From Gillisia mitskevichiae (lineage in GTDB: Bacteria > Bacteroidota > Bacteroidia > Flavobacteriales > Flavobacteriaceae), in assembly GCF_003634585.1 (NCBI RefSeq), contig NZ_RBLG01000001.1, forward strand, positions 1,116,001 to 1,180,000: a stretch of 64,000 nucleotides of DNA, given 5' to 3'. Every line of letters starts with the position of its first letter. Position 1 is the stretch's first letter. The notes under the pieces were generated by a model. That model saw only the letters and a program-made list of their open reading frames with translations, was not told the origin of the DNA and searched no databases. Made by a program: the position numbers and the translations under genes. Shown one piece after another: positions 19,901 through 28,094 of the stretch.

Positions 19901-20888
19901 GTCTACAACCACTTCAACAGTAACAGTAGAAGATAAAATTGCTCCAATTCCTTCAGCTGTAAGTCTTTCAGATATCACAGCAGTATGTGAAGTATTAGAA
20001 TCAGATGTAACCGCTCCAACCGCTAGCGATAATTGTGGAGGAACTGTAAAAGTTACAAACGATGCAAGCTTCCCGATCACTACCCAAGGACTTACAGTGA
20101 TCACTTGGAGTTTTGAGGATGCCAATGGCAACATTGCAACTCAAACCCAGGATGTAATGCTGGAAGATCTAACTGCTCCAGTTCCAGATGTAGAGAGTTT
20201 AGAAGATATCATTGTAGAATGTGAGGCAGCTACTATAGAGGCTCCAACAGCTACCGATACTTGTGCAGGAACTGTAACAGGAACTACGCTAGATCCTACG
20301 TCTTATTCCGAAGAAGGAGAGTTTATGATCCTTTGGGAGTTTAACGATGGAAATGGAAATGTTTCCACTCAGGAACAATGGGTTACTGTAAAAGATAACA
20401 CGGCTCCAGAGGTAATAACTCAGGATCTTACTGTTATCGTTACTCAGGATGAACCTACTATGATCACTCCAGAAGAGGTAAATGACGGTTCTACAGATAA
20501 TTGTAGTGAGCTAGTCTATACTTTAGATAGAGATACTTTCGATAAGCCAGGAGTTTATGAGGTGGTGCTTACCGCAACAGATGCTTCTGGGAACACTTCT
20601 CAAGCAACAGCAACTATAACTGTGAAACGAGAAGGCGCAGATCCTAAGGGGGCTCACGTGGTGCCAACGATGTTAACCAGAAGTACTATTGCTAAAGTGA
20701 TCTTACCGTTTAATGGTAGAATTAATGAAGTACATGTTATGGAAACCGAAACCAATAATTATAAGGTTTTTGAAGGAAACAAGAAGAATACCATGCAAAT
20801 AGATATCGCCCCAATGAAAGGAACCTTATTGGTGAAGATCATTGATGCAGACGGAAATGTTTACATGAAAAAATTAATAGCACTTTAA
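13902..20888 (+). CDS. Giant secreted multidomain adhesin (Gly-rich, LamG, C-type lectin, HYR/Ig-like repeats; T9SS cargo)
   Basis: The 2328-residue protein has a signal peptide (about 1-24, ending IEAQ) and then a glycine-rich domain (about 25-285). A chain of Ig-like/HYR repeats follows, most ending in a TVTVEDN-type strand. Four other modules sit inside repeats: a LamG/concanavalin-like domain (about 407-618), a C-type lectin domain with EPNN and WND motifs (about 683-810), and two beta-sandwich-like modules (about 1062-1193 and 1322-1520, the last with GDGPFP microrepeats). Residues 1540-2019 are six near-identical 80-residue repeats. The last 75 or so residues, ending in YMKKLIAL, resemble a type A T9SS sorting domain. 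A PorV-type gene follows after 13 bp. The likely role is surface adhesion or glycan binding. Confidence 0.88.
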   Translation: MKQNYFLKFLIFFLATCSVWQIEAQTTFNYTGSIQTYTVPAGVSNIQIIAAGGKGGNGDGGIGGGGASMSGTFTVTPGDIMDVIVGDSGIQFGNSGGGGGGSGVIFAGTPLIVAGGGGGGSIYSAGYPGLITQEGGNSSGAGGIAGFGGQKGYQGGNCGWASGGGGFKGDGYGGDGTWDGGVSPGTLGGTGAGTSWTNGGAGGTNGGCSFTFPNAGAWGLGGGGAGSYGGAGGGGYSGGGGGHFSTITSGGGGGGSFNSGTNQLNTAGANTGNGKVVITILCEELNVTVTPGMNVCPGTMVTITGTSSNGGTITWDNGITNGIPFEVTAGMTFTSTSSSSDDCSATVEIIAEDKVAPAAIAQNVTVQLDENGEAIITAAQIDNGSSDVCGDVTLSLDKTTFDCSNVGIADGSLSLNNSSTTTNISAADLPETNFTIEFWFQTTNPNANLFEVNYNGHDRNIFLNNGAISARLWSDQTIISNVSNLNDGLWHHVSWTVQSGIGNKLYVDGNLVASGNKGQSDFDWAASFFLGSTVYGTPNNGSLDEFRLWNRVLSSTEINTLQNQKLNGNESGLLIYYNFDSNTGAGAYADKAALGGLNNINFIGSTSINSTTSALAGANNVVTLTVTDAAGNSSTATAYVTVEDNTPPSITCPENIEVGNDSGVDGAVVDYNIQIEDNCDSDIVKSGFSFLGSYNAKRYYLSNNVFAPEDAFLDAETNGGNVVTINDASENNFIGNSIGDVTAMIGFTDITNEGEFVWRNGEEITFTNWNANEPNNSNNEDYTEIYPNNNKWNDFVNITTRRYILEIDLGLVQTAGLSSGSEFPIGTTTNTFEVTDASGNKSTCSFTVTVNDVEAPKDYTVSIDQAEIDETNETAVSFTFAAAEVGATYNYTFSNDIGGTDVTGTGTISTATDQITGIDLSGLEDGTITLSLTLTDEATNEGDAATDTVIKNTNEAPVAVCKAFTAQLDANGNVTILPSDVDGGSSDDREGFTLSLDMDTFSCSNIGTPVNVTLTITDSNGVTDTCTATVTVEDNIAPEFVTSDVTLQLDSNGFANLTPEQVIINYNIVSISGDNGSQGNTDFTVQLSSDADISFDWDYTTDDGSNWDTFGYLLNNVYNQLTNNSFGSSQNGTFSLNLFENDIFGFRSYTVDGVAGASTTVVSNFSPGFVSQFAPNNWQLNFSNAGGDAYFEEDNSGSALNDACGISSVEITPNTFSCLDIGENTVTITVTDVNGNVTEKTAVVTVEDNIAPDITQPEDLVFNTNNDECSYTFLEPLTVEASDNCTIETITGVRSDGLSLNDPFPLGETIISWTATDASGNVFPSSEKFEERVLSSQTDFSGEETYIGFDGLMDRDAITDEFLEQGVLFLLDDGSEFGTGVGVEQFGSGENKVLINASPSDDFPKVYNLEMIFPQGVHRVGFEIISPFMGSELPVKFVRNGEIIHNETYLINESSNFIGYESPELFDQVIIEIPTSFDGGDGPFPGDGPFPGDGPFPGDAPVEFSIVFMDNLRFEGANEVESIVQKITVIDEQAAEVVTKDITVQLDETGNVSITAEDVDNGSNDACGIASMSVSPSTFTCAEVGENTVTLTVIDNNGNESTTTSTVTVEDNVAAIAIAKDITVQLDETGNVSITAEDVDNDSNDACGIASMSVSPSAFTCAEVGENTVTLTVIDHNGNESTTTSTVTVEDNVAAIAIAKDITVQLDDTGNVEITAEDIDNGSNDACGIASMSVSPSAFTCAEVGENTVTLTVIDNNGNESTTTSTVTVEDNVAAIAVAKDITVQLDDTGNVSINAEDIDNGSNDACGIASMSVSPSTFTCAEVGDNTVTLTVIDNNGNESTTTSTVTVEDNVAAIAIAKDITVQLDETGNVMISAEDIDNGSNDACGIASMSVSPSAFTCAEVGENTVTLTVIDNNGNESTTTSTVTVEDNVAAIAIAKDITVQLDDTGNVEITAEDVDNDSNDACGIASMSVSPSTFTCAEVGENTVTLTVIDNNGNESTTTSTVTVEDKIAPIPSAVSLSDITAVCEVLESDVTAPTASDNCGGTVKVTNDASFPITTQGLTVITWSFEDANGNIATQTQDVMLEDLTAPVPDVESLEDIIVECEAATIEAPTATDTCAGTVTGTTLDPTSYSEEGEFMILWEFNDGNGNVSTQEQWVTVKDNTAPEVITQDLTVIVTQDEPTMITPEEVNDGSTDNCSELVYTLDRDTFDKPGVYEVVLTATDASGNTSQATATITVKREGADPKGAHVVPTMLTRSTIAKVILPFNGRINEVHVMETETNNYKVFEGNKKNTMQIDIAPMKGTLLVKIIDADGNVYMKKLIAL
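18333..18401 (+). repeat. In-frame GDGPFP microrepeats
   Basis: An 18-bp unit encoding Gly-Asp-Gly-Pro-Phe-Pro occurs three times in tandem, with a partial fourth copy. It forms a flexible linker inside the fourth inserted module of the adhesin. Units differ at a few third positions. Confidence 0.85.
18519..19958 (+). repeat. Six tandem 240-bp repeats in the adhesin gene
   Basis: Units begin at 18519, 18759, 18999, 19239, 19479 and 19719. Each encodes 80 residues starting KDITVQLD-[ED]-TGNV and running through DACGIASMSVSP to STVTVEDN. Long stretches are identical at the nucleotide level, so copy number could change by recombination. A series of antisense open frames of 78 codons within them is a by-product of the periodicity. 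Confidence 0.95.
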
Positions 20889-20901
20889 AAGATAAATTTT
20901 T

Positions 20902-22074
20902 ATGACTACTAAATATATAATCTTAAGCCTGTTTATTTGTTCGCTAAGTCTTAGTGTCTCTGGGCAGCAATTAATAAGACCAGTGATCACGGGAGCTCCC
21001 TTTTTACAAATTGTTCCCGATGCTCGAGCAGGAGGAATGGGAGATGCTGGAGTAGCTACTATTCCAGATGCCTATTCTCAATTCCATAATCCTGCAAAGT
21101 TCCTTTTTATGGAGGAAGGAGATCAGGGGATCGGTCTCTCGTATATCCCACAGTTTGTAGGTTATGCAGATGATATTTTTTATGCCAATGCGGGATATTA
21201 TAATAAGCTATCAGATAGAGCAGCCATCAGTGGCTCTCTTACTTATTTCAATTTTGGAAATGTAGATCTGGAAGAGGAAGTAGGAGATCAAATTATCACA
21301 CAAGGGAGTTTTGTTCCAAATGAATTCGCTGTGGATTTCTCCTATAGCTTAAAGCTGAACGATAAGTTTGGAATGGCAGTAACAGCCAGATATATTAGAT
21401 CAGATATTACCGATAACCAAGCCAATACGATGGTGGCATTAAAAACAGGACAAGCTATTAGTGCTGATGTCTCTGGTTTTTACACCTCTATGCCAATGGA
21501 TCTGCATGTAAATAGATGGACCTTAGGTTTTAATTTAAAGAATGTAGGCTCTAAATTAAAATACTCGAACGAGTCTGGATTTGATTATTCATTACCAACA
21601 TCATTAAAACTGGGAGGAGGCTATCATATAGCTACTTCTAAAAAGGACTATGTTTCTTTTCATGCTGAAGCCTTAAAGTATTTGGTTCCGGCAACAGACG
21701 ATAACAGGAATATTCCCGACGATTCTGCTATTGGAGGGATCTTTAATTCCTTTGGAGATGCACCAGATGGGTTTTCAGAAGAAATGAAAGAGGTGATTTT
21801 CTCATTAGGAGGTGAACTTAACTTTAATGAGAAATTTACAATAAGAACAGGATTTGTTACTCAAAATAGGGACAAGGGTTATAGAAACCATGTAACTTTT
21901 GGTGCAGGTTTAAACTGGAATAATTTCATGTTCGACTTCGCTTACCAGAGCCCTGTTTCTAGTTATATCAATTTTGAGAATGATAATATCGTTAAAATAT
22001 CTATCGCCTTTAAATTTGATAAACCCGTAAAGCCAGCACTTGAAATGCCAGAAGAAGAGAGCCTAGTGGAATAA
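20902..22074 (+). CDS. porV: PorV-type T9SS outer-membrane protein
   Basis: The 390-residue protein has a signal peptide ending VSGQ. Right after it comes ITGAPFLQIVPDARAGGMGDAGVAT, then the motif with HNPAKFLF, both typical of PorV/LptO, a FadL-like beta-barrel. PorV carries T9SS cargo proteins to the PorU sortase on the outer membrane. It starts 13 bp after the adhesin gene and ends at a shared bidirectional terminator, so the two genes form one operon. The usual genomic place of porV is next to porU, so this may be a paralogue dedicated to the adhesin. No porU is in the window. Confidence 0.85.
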   Translation: MTTKYIILSLFICSLSLSVSGQQLIRPVITGAPFLQIVPDARAGGMGDAGVATIPDAYSQFHNPAKFLFMEEGDQGIGLSYIPQFVGYADDIFYANAGYYNKLSDRAAISGSLTYFNFGNVDLEEEVGDQIITQGSFVPNEFAVDFSYSLKLNDKFGMAVTARYIRSDITDNQANTMVALKTGQAISADVSGFYTSMPMDLHVNRWTLGFNLKNVGSKLKYSNESGFDYSLPTSLKLGGGYHIATSKKDYVSFHAEALKYLVPATDDNRNIPDDSAIGGIFNSFGDAPDGFSEEMKEVIFSLGGELNFNEKFTIRTGFVTQNRDKGYRNHVTFGAGLNWNNFMFDFAYQSPVSSYINFENDNIVKISIAFKFDKPVKPALEMPEEESLVE

Positions 22075-22100
22075 TAGAAATTAGATCTTTCTAATAAATA

Positions 22101-22145
22101 AAAAAGCGATCGGCTTTAGAATCTTCTAAAGTCGATCGCTTTTTG
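22101..22145. terminator. Bidirectional terminator between porV and the GH3 gene
   Basis: AAAAAGCGATCGGCTTTAGA (22101-22120) pairs with the complementary arm ending at 22144, with one G-T pair. A run of A and a run of T flank it, so it serves both convergent genes. Confidence 0.88.
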
Positions 22146-22168
22146 CTTATAAATATTCTTGTAGAAAA

Positions 22169-23713
22169 TTAACTATCTAATGCATCTGTGGTAGAAGATT
22201 TTCCAGACATTTCTAATAGTTCTTCCACATAGCAACGTTTATTAGAGAGCCTCGGGATCTTATGCTGCCCACCAAGTTTGTCATTCTTCTTCAACCAATC
22301 GTAAAATAATTTTTCACGGGCTTGATGTACTGTTGGCATATTAAGCGTCATATTATTGAAACGTTTAGCCTCGTAATCGCTATTCAGCTGCTGTAAAGCC
22401 AGATCTAGTTCAATTATAAACACCTCCAAATTATCTGGTGGAGTTTTAAATTCGATGATCCATTCATGAGCTCCTTTTTCCTTGCCTTCCATAAAAATGG
22501 GTGCCGCAGTATAATCTATGATTTGGCAACCAGTGATCTGAGATGCTTTTTTTAGCGCGTTATCGGTGTTTTCAATAATTAACTCCTCCCCAAATACATT
22601 AATATGATGTTTGGTTCTTCCAGAAACCTTAATTCTATAAGGGCTGGTAGAAGTAAATCTCACAGTATCTCCAATTCTATAGCGCCATAAACCTGCATTT
22701 GTTGTAATAACAACAGCATAATTCACGTCTGTTTTTACTTCACTTAGCGGTAATATTTTCTGCTCTGGAGTTCCGTAGGCATCCATGGGGATAAATTCAT
22801 AAAAGATCCCATAATCCAGCATTAACAATAACTCATTGGAATTGTTGTGATCTTGGCAGGCAAAAAATCCTTCGGAAGCATTATAGATCTCATAGTATCT
22901 AAAAGAATCTTTAGGAAGTATTTTTTTATACTGTTCTGCATAAGGTTGAAAATTCACACCTCCATGAAAATAGACCTCCAAGTTTTGCCAAACTTCAAAT
23001 AAGTTCTCTTTTCCACTAGTATCTAAAACTTTGTTTAGCAATACCAACATCCAGGAGGGAACTCCCGCAAGACTGGTTACTTTTTCTTTAATAGTTTCAT
23101 TAACAATCGCCTGCATTTTAACTTCCCAATCGTTCATAAGGGAAACTTCGCTGCTGGGTGTACTGCTGAATTCTGCCCAAAAAGGCATGTTTTCTATCAG
23201 TATTGCTGAAAGATCACCATAAGAAGTGCCGTTATTTCTATAGATCTCCTTGCTTCCGCCTAATCTTAAGCTCTTTCCTGTAAATAATTGTGATTGCGGA
23301 TTATTGTTAAGGTACATGCACAATAAATCTTTTCCTGCAGCATAATGACAATTCTCCAAAGAGTCGTCGCTAACTGGGATAAACTTGCTTTTTGCATTTG
23401 TGGTTCCACTGGATTTTGCAAACCACTTAATAGGGGTAGGCCAAAATATATTGTTTTCGCCTCTTCTACTGCGTTCTATAGAAGGTTCATATTCTTCATA
23501 AGAATGAATAGGCACACGCTCTGCAAAAGTCTGGTAGTTGGTTATTTCTGAAAAGTTGTATTTTTTTCCAATTTCCGTATATCTGGCTTTGCTTATGAGA
23601 GATCTTAAAAGTTCTTGCTGAACTTCGTTTGGATACTTCATAAACAACTCCATTTGGTGGATGCGCTTCTTTAAAACCCAAGAGGCGATAGAGTTTACTA
23701 GTGGAATTGGCAT
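22169..23713 (-). CDS. GH3-family acyl-acid amido synthetase-like protein
   Basis: The 514-residue protein matches the bacterial branch of the GH3 family, named after plant auxin-responsive proteins. FAKSSGTTNAKSKFIPVS (around residue 97) is the nucleotide-binding loop of this ANL-type adenylating fold. Further family blocks are YYEIYNASEGFFACQD and VITTNAGLWRYRIGDTVRF. Plant members join amino acids to carboxylic acids using ATP; the substrate of the bacterial proteins is unknown. It is transcribed divergently from the DUF2797 gene with a 119-bp gap, so the two may share a regulatory region. Confidence 0.9.
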   Translation of the reverse strand: MPIPLVNSIASWVLKKRIHQMELFMKYPNEVQQELLRSLISKARYTEIGKKYNFSEITNYQTFAERVPIHSYEEYEPSIERSRRGENNIFWPTPIKWFAKSSGTTNAKSKFIPVSDDSLENCHYAAGKDLLCMYLNNNPQSQLFTGKSLRLGGSKEIYRNNGTSYGDLSAILIENMPFWAEFSSTPSSEVSLMNDWEVKMQAIVNETIKEKVTSLAGVPSWMLVLLNKVLDTSGKENLFEVWQNLEVYFHGGVNFQPYAEQYKKILPKDSFRYYEIYNASEGFFACQDHNNSNELLLMLDYGIFYEFIPMDAYGTPEQKILPLSEVKTDVNYAVVITTNAGLWRYRIGDTVRFTSTSPYRIKVSGRTKHHINVFGEELIIENTDNALKKASQITGCQIIDYTAAPIFMEGKEKGAHEWIIEFKTPPDNLEVFIIELDLALQQLNSDYEAKRFNNMTLNMPTVHQAREKLFYDWLKKNDKLGGQHKIPRLSNKRCYVEELLEMSGKSSTTDALDS

Positions 23714-23832
23714 TATTCTTTTTATCTTTAAACCTGATTTAAAATGCTTGGTAATATACAGTATATCCGATAAAATTAAAACTAATCTATTAGCTTACAA
23801 TAAGCATTTCCTATAAAATTAAACAAAGTACT

Positions 23833-24627
23833 ATGAGATACGAAGGTGTTCTAAGCAAAATGAAAACCGAACTGCAAAAAGAAGTTGAATATTATTTGGT
23901 ATTTGAGTCTGATTTCCTGAATGTTAATCAGATTTTAAATAAACGTATCAGCATTAATTTCCTTAGATATCAATGCATGAATTGTGGCTTAGAGAAAAAA
24001 GTATTTGCTCAAGGATTTTGTTACGATTGTTATTCCTCCATTCCACAAGCTGGAAATTGGATAATGAACCCGGAGTTAAGTAAAGCTCATTTAGATGAAG
24101 AAGACCGGGATCTGGATTATGAAAAACAGGTACAACTAAAACCACATATTGTATATCTGGCAAATTCCAGTAATGTAAAAGTGGGAGTAACTAGAAAATC
24201 GCAAGTTCCAACAAGATGGATAGATCAGGGCGCGCATGAAGCTATCGAGATCGTAGAAGTTCCAAATAGGTATTTAGCAGGCATCACAGAGGTTGCTCTT
24301 AAAGCTCATGTAGCAGATAAAACCAACTGGCGCAAGATGCTTACCAACGATGTTAAAGATCTGGATCTTGCGGAAGAACGCGAAAAATTGAGACAATTCA
24401 TTCCAGAAGAGGCTATGCAATACTTTTTAGGAGATAATAAAGAAACTGAAATTCATTTTCCAGTTCTCCAATATCCTAAGAAAGTGAAAACTTTAAATCT
24501 AACGAAAGCTCCATTTTTTGAAGGAGTGCTAAAAGGCATCAAGGGACAATATTTATTATTCGAAGACGGTACTGTTTTTAATGTGCGAAGCCATGAAGGT
24601 TTTGTTGTGGAAATGTCTATACTCTAG
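23833..24627 (+). CDS. DUF2797 family protein with zinc-ribbon-like cysteines
   Basis: The 264-residue protein has a CMNCG...CYDCY pattern (about residues 46-66) that could bind zinc. The DUF2797 core follows with HIVYLANSSNVKVGVTRKSQVPTRWIDQGA, reminiscent of a GIY-YIG-like fold, and then ITEVALKAHVADKTNWRKML. A resemblance to GIY-YIG nucleases is my own reading and is not proven. It has no signal peptide and is divergent from the GH3 gene. Its stop codon is at the edge of a 430-bp block of dispersed repeats. Confidence 0.85.
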   Translation: MRYEGVLSKMKTELQKEVEYYLVFESDFLNVNQILNKRISINFLRYQCMNCGLEKKVFAQGFCYDCYSSIPQAGNWIMNPELSKAHLDEEDRDLDYEKQVQLKPHIVYLANSSNVKVGVTRKSQVPTRWIDQGAHEAIEIVEVPNRYLAGITEVALKAHVADKTNWRKMLTNDVKDLDLAEEREKLRQFIPEEAMQYFLGDNKETEIHFPVLQYPKKVKTLNLTKAPFFEGVLKGIKGQYLLFEDGTVFNVRSHEGFVVEMSIL

Positions 24628-25059
24628 TCCAAAAGTCTTCGACAGGCTCAGACTGACTGGCGTGTTTAAAACCAACGTCATTCTGAACTTGATTCAGAAT
24701 CTTACTCGTTGTCAAACTGAGCTTGTCGAAGTTTGCTTCTTTACTAAAAAGAGTCTTCGACAAGCTCAGACTTACTCAGGTATTTCAAATTTTCGACATT
24801 CTGATAACATCAATAGCCACGAATACACGAATACTTTTTTACGAGAATCTTCAGGAAATTATTCGTGAATTTGTGGCAAACCAACCCATAACTAATACAA
24901 TATGGAAGTTAGGTTTCTTTCTAAAAGCATCGTCATTCTGAACTTGTTTCAGAATCTTACTCGTTGTCAAACTGAGCTTGTCGAAGTTTGCTTCTTTACT
25001 AAAAAGAGTCTTCGACAAGCTCAGACTGACATTTCATTACAAAAATTTATTAATCACAA
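24628..25059. repeat. Intergenic repeat cluster with a 96-bp direct duplication
   Basis: No gene is visible in this gap of 432 bp. Two 96-bp copies at 24676-24771 and 24931-25026 differ at a single base. Each contains a GAACTTG-A/T-TTCAGAATC palindromic part and a GAGCTTGTCGAAG / CTTCGACAAGCTC inverted pair. Another CTTCGACAGGCTCAGAC arm is at about 24640-24656. Between the copies, CCACGAATACACGAATA and its near-complement ending TTTGTGGC (about 24817-24880) form a second hairpin element. Confidence 0.88.
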
Positions 25060-27738
25060 TTAATTCACCTTCGTGGTATCTACTTTTTTAGGTTTTTTAT
25101 TCAGAAAACCGCCTAAAATATCTTTTGCAACATCTTTTACTTGTTGTTGCTGCTGATTTCTAATAGTGTCTTTTGGAGTAATTACTGGCGTCCCTGTAGA
25201 ATCTACAGTTTTTGGAGTTTGTTTATTTTGCCCGGTAAGAATATTGCCCAATGCATCTATCCCTTTATTAGTGAGTTCCTTTTTTTGTTGTGCAATTATC
25301 TGTTGTGTAAGTCCGCTAACTGCTTGTTGCATATTTAGATTTATTTGTGGGCTTTGAAAACTTCCTTTCAAACCAATTGGTACCGCAACTGTCATGTTTT
25401 GAAGATCCTGAGCGCTTAGCTTAGATAGGGTATTACCAATTTCACTACCTAACATTTTTGCAGGAACATCTAGTGTTAGATTGTAGTCCATAATATTGTC
25501 GAAACTATGATTTCCAGCAACGGTAACTTTAATCCCTTTTACATTAAAATCGAAAGGAGTAACCTCCACATTCCCATCATTGAATATTAATTTTCCTCTT
25601 AAATTATCTAAGTTGATATCTTTGAAATTGATGAACTTCAACTTTTCATCTAAGGTTGTAAGTAATGCCATTTTCTCAGGATTCACTTCTGCGGTTAATA
25701 GTTGTGCCAAAGCTTGTCCGGCAAGACTAGAAAGTTGTGGCGTAAAGTCTTCGTTAAGATTCCCTGATAAATTTATTTGAGTTTGTAATTTCCCTTGCAA
25801 TGCTTTTGCAATTGGAGCTAGGCTTTGTAAAAGATCAAGACCTTCAAAAGATTTTGAAATATCCAGTGCATTTAATCCCATATCCATCGTGAAAGTTGGA
25901 ATGGCATTTTTAGTTGAAACATTTCCGCTTAAGGCGATAGAACCATCAAAAATATTAGAAGTAACATTTTTAAGTGTTGCAGTTTCATCTTTAATGATCA
26001 TGGTTCCCACAACGTTTTTCAACTCTAAATTATCATACAATACAGTATTCGCATTGAATACTAAAGTAGCATCTAGAAAAGAAGGAATTTTTATAGCTTC
26101 TTTTCCTGTGGTGACCACTTTAGGTTTCTCTGTAGGAACTCCTTCTTCATTTGTTTTTTCTATAGTTTTAGTCTCAGCAACCATAAAGTCATTTACAGAA
26201 AAAGTATTGGATTTCACCTGGAAATTCCCTTTTAGCTGTTGGTCTGTAAACAAATATCCCATTAAATTCTGAATAGAACCTGTAGCATTGATATCTGTTT
26301 TTCCACTTGTCAACATCATTTCTGAAACCTGTACATTTCCCTGATTGAATTTAAAATTTGCCGAAGCAATTTTCACTTCATTAGGAATTTCAGGGGTTTT
26401 GTAAGAGAAATTTTTAATACTTGCAACTCCGCTACTATTCACGTTCTGATATTGTTCTTTCTCAATAGAATTCATATCAAAAGAAGTTTTTAGATCGGCA
26501 GTTAAAATTCCATTTAGATCCTGTTGCATTTCTAATGGATAAGCTTTTTCCAGATTCGCTAGATTTATAGTTCCTTTTACAGCAAGATCTACCAACATAT
26601 TTCCTGTAAGATTTTTAATCTCCCCATTCCCGCTAAAGTTGTCTTGGTCTATCCTAAAACTCATTTTATTGATGTCTAAAAAAGTATCATCTATAAGTCC
26701 TGTTTCATTTATTATTGCAACATCTATGTTAATATCATCTACTCCTTTTGGTAAGTCTGGATATTTAAATGAAGCGTTGCTAGAGCTAATTTTAATATCC
26801 ATTTTTGGGATATACGTATCATCTACGATCCCATTTATAATTCCACTCACAATAAAATCTCCTTTGGTATCTACGTTTTCAATATTCTTAGCATAGATCG
26901 CCGGGATCACTGCCAAGAAATTTTTAAAAGAAGAAGATGGAGTTTTAAAAGAAAGATCTATCTCGTTATTATCTTCATTAACTTGAACATACCCATTAAA
27001 CGTAAGAGGCAATTGATTTAAGGTGGCTTGATTTTCTAAAAAGGTGTATTTCAATTTATCCAGATCCATCTGAATGACAGCATCTAAAGCCAATTTGTTT
27101 TTATTTAAATAATTGGTGCCATCATAATCTAAAGAAATAAGCGAATTCGTTTCTGTATCTAGTTCAGATTGGGCTAAAGAAAAATCTCCAGTTCCTTGAT
27201 GATTTAGATTCTCTAAACTTAAAGCCATCTTATTTGATTCGTCCACATATTTAAGCCTGGAATTATTAATCTCGTAATGTTTAAGATCTAACTGAAAGGG
27301 ATTGGAAATGGAATCTGTATCTACTGCAGTAGAATCTACAATTGCGATGTCATAATTATTATTCCCTAAAGAATCTACCTTGATGTTTACAAAGGCTTTA
27401 TTCAAGATAAGTTCATCTATCTTCTTTGGTTGATCACTCCCTTTAAAAAGCTCCTTTATAGACATCTCCAAGAGCAATTCTTCTGAAACTGCTAGGGTGT
27501 CTCCAGCAAATGGTGCTTTATTTATAATACTAAGGTCTTTTAAAACTAAAGTTGCCTGTGGAAAACTTCGGAATAAAGTAAGATCAAGATCACTAAACTC
27601 TACCGTGGCATTTACATTTTTATTAATGGTTTTTTTAACCATGTCTTTTAACTGTGCTTCAAAAATAAATGGAGCGGTGATCAAGAGTACGATAATCACT
27701 AACAGTGAAAAACCTATAATTTTAAATGCTTTTTTCAT
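25060..27738 (-). CDS. AsmA-family protein
   Basis: The 892-residue protein begins with a single membrane anchor (residues 5-27, IIGFSLLVIIVLLITAPFIF). Then comes the AsmA N-terminal motif with VNATVEFSDLDLTLFRSFPQATLVLKDL. A long beta-rich body and an AsmA-like C-terminal region follow, ending with low-complexity glutamine and lysine segments. Members of this family span the periplasm and are linked to lipid traffic to the outer membrane. It is monocistronic and bounded by the repeat cluster downstream. Confidence 0.9.
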   Translation of the reverse strand: MKKAFKIIGFSLLVIIVLLITAPFIFEAQLKDMVKKTINKNVNATVEFSDLDLTLFRSFPQATLVLKDLSIINKAPFAGDTLAVSEELLLEMSIKELFKGSDQPKKIDELILNKAFVNIKVDSLGNNNYDIAIVDSTAVDTDSISNPFQLDLKHYEINNSRLKYVDESNKMALSLENLNHQGTGDFSLAQSELDTETNSLISLDYDGTNYLNKNKLALDAVIQMDLDKLKYTFLENQATLNQLPLTFNGYVQVNEDNNEIDLSFKTPSSSFKNFLAVIPAIYAKNIENVDTKGDFIVSGIINGIVDDTYIPKMDIKISSSNASFKYPDLPKGVDDINIDVAIINETGLIDDTFLDINKMSFRIDQDNFSGNGEIKNLTGNMLVDLAVKGTINLANLEKAYPLEMQQDLNGILTADLKTSFDMNSIEKEQYQNVNSSGVASIKNFSYKTPEIPNEVKIASANFKFNQGNVQVSEMMLTSGKTDINATGSIQNLMGYLFTDQQLKGNFQVKSNTFSVNDFMVAETKTIEKTNEEGVPTEKPKVVTTGKEAIKIPSFLDATLVFNANTVLYDNLELKNVVGTMIIKDETATLKNVTSNIFDGSIALSGNVSTKNAIPTFTMDMGLNALDISKSFEGLDLLQSLAPIAKALQGKLQTQINLSGNLNEDFTPQLSSLAGQALAQLLTAEVNPEKMALLTTLDEKLKFINFKDINLDNLRGKLIFNDGNVEVTPFDFNVKGIKVTVAGNHSFDNIMDYNLTLDVPAKMLGSEIGNTLSKLSAQDLQNMTVAVPIGLKGSFQSPQINLNMQQAVSGLTQQIIAQQKKELTNKGIDALGNILTGQNKQTPKTVDSTGTPVITPKDTIRNQQQQQVKDVAKDILGGFLNKKPKKVDTTKVN

Positions 27739-28094
27739 ATTATTTCTTTTCTTTTATCGCTACTATATGCAGTTGCTGAATTTAAAACCTATACAATCTC
27801 TGCACCACTTAGTTATTTTTTGGCATAGATATATACAGTTTCCTTTTAAACTCCCTATACAAAGTTAAGAGTATGTAAATTCCTTTTACTTAATTTGTTG
27901 TGAAATTAATGTGTCTTATAGATGAAAATGGAATGCTAAAGCTTGATAAGAGATTTTTTTTACCTGATTCTGTTATCTGCTTGGTAAAACATTTCGACAT
28001 CGCTCGATGTGACATTGAACTTATGTACCGTCATTAAAACTGTTGGGGAATATTTGAGATAAGGCCACTATATAAATAATTTATAAAATAAAGA
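27739..28094. other. 356-bp intergenic region between divergent asmA-like and trmL genes
   Basis: The region is AT-rich and contains no supported gene. A short ACATCG-CT-CGATGT hairpin at 27997-28010, preceded by TTTCG, resembles a truncated member of the dispersed repeat family. Promoters for both flanking genes must lie here but I cannot place them with confidence. Confidence 0.5.

Noticed and set aside
18519-19958. CRISPR-like periodic repeats
   Set aside because: The units are 240 bp, in frame and coding, with no spacers; no cas genes are present.
18533-20134. Antisense frames of about 78 codons repeated every 240 bp
   Set aside because: They arise from the periodic repeats of the adhesin gene and share its composition; they have no family match or promoter.
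24676-25026. 96-bp repeats as a CRISPR array or insertion sequence
   Set aside because: There are only two copies, with internal hairpins, no transposase gene and no regular spacers.
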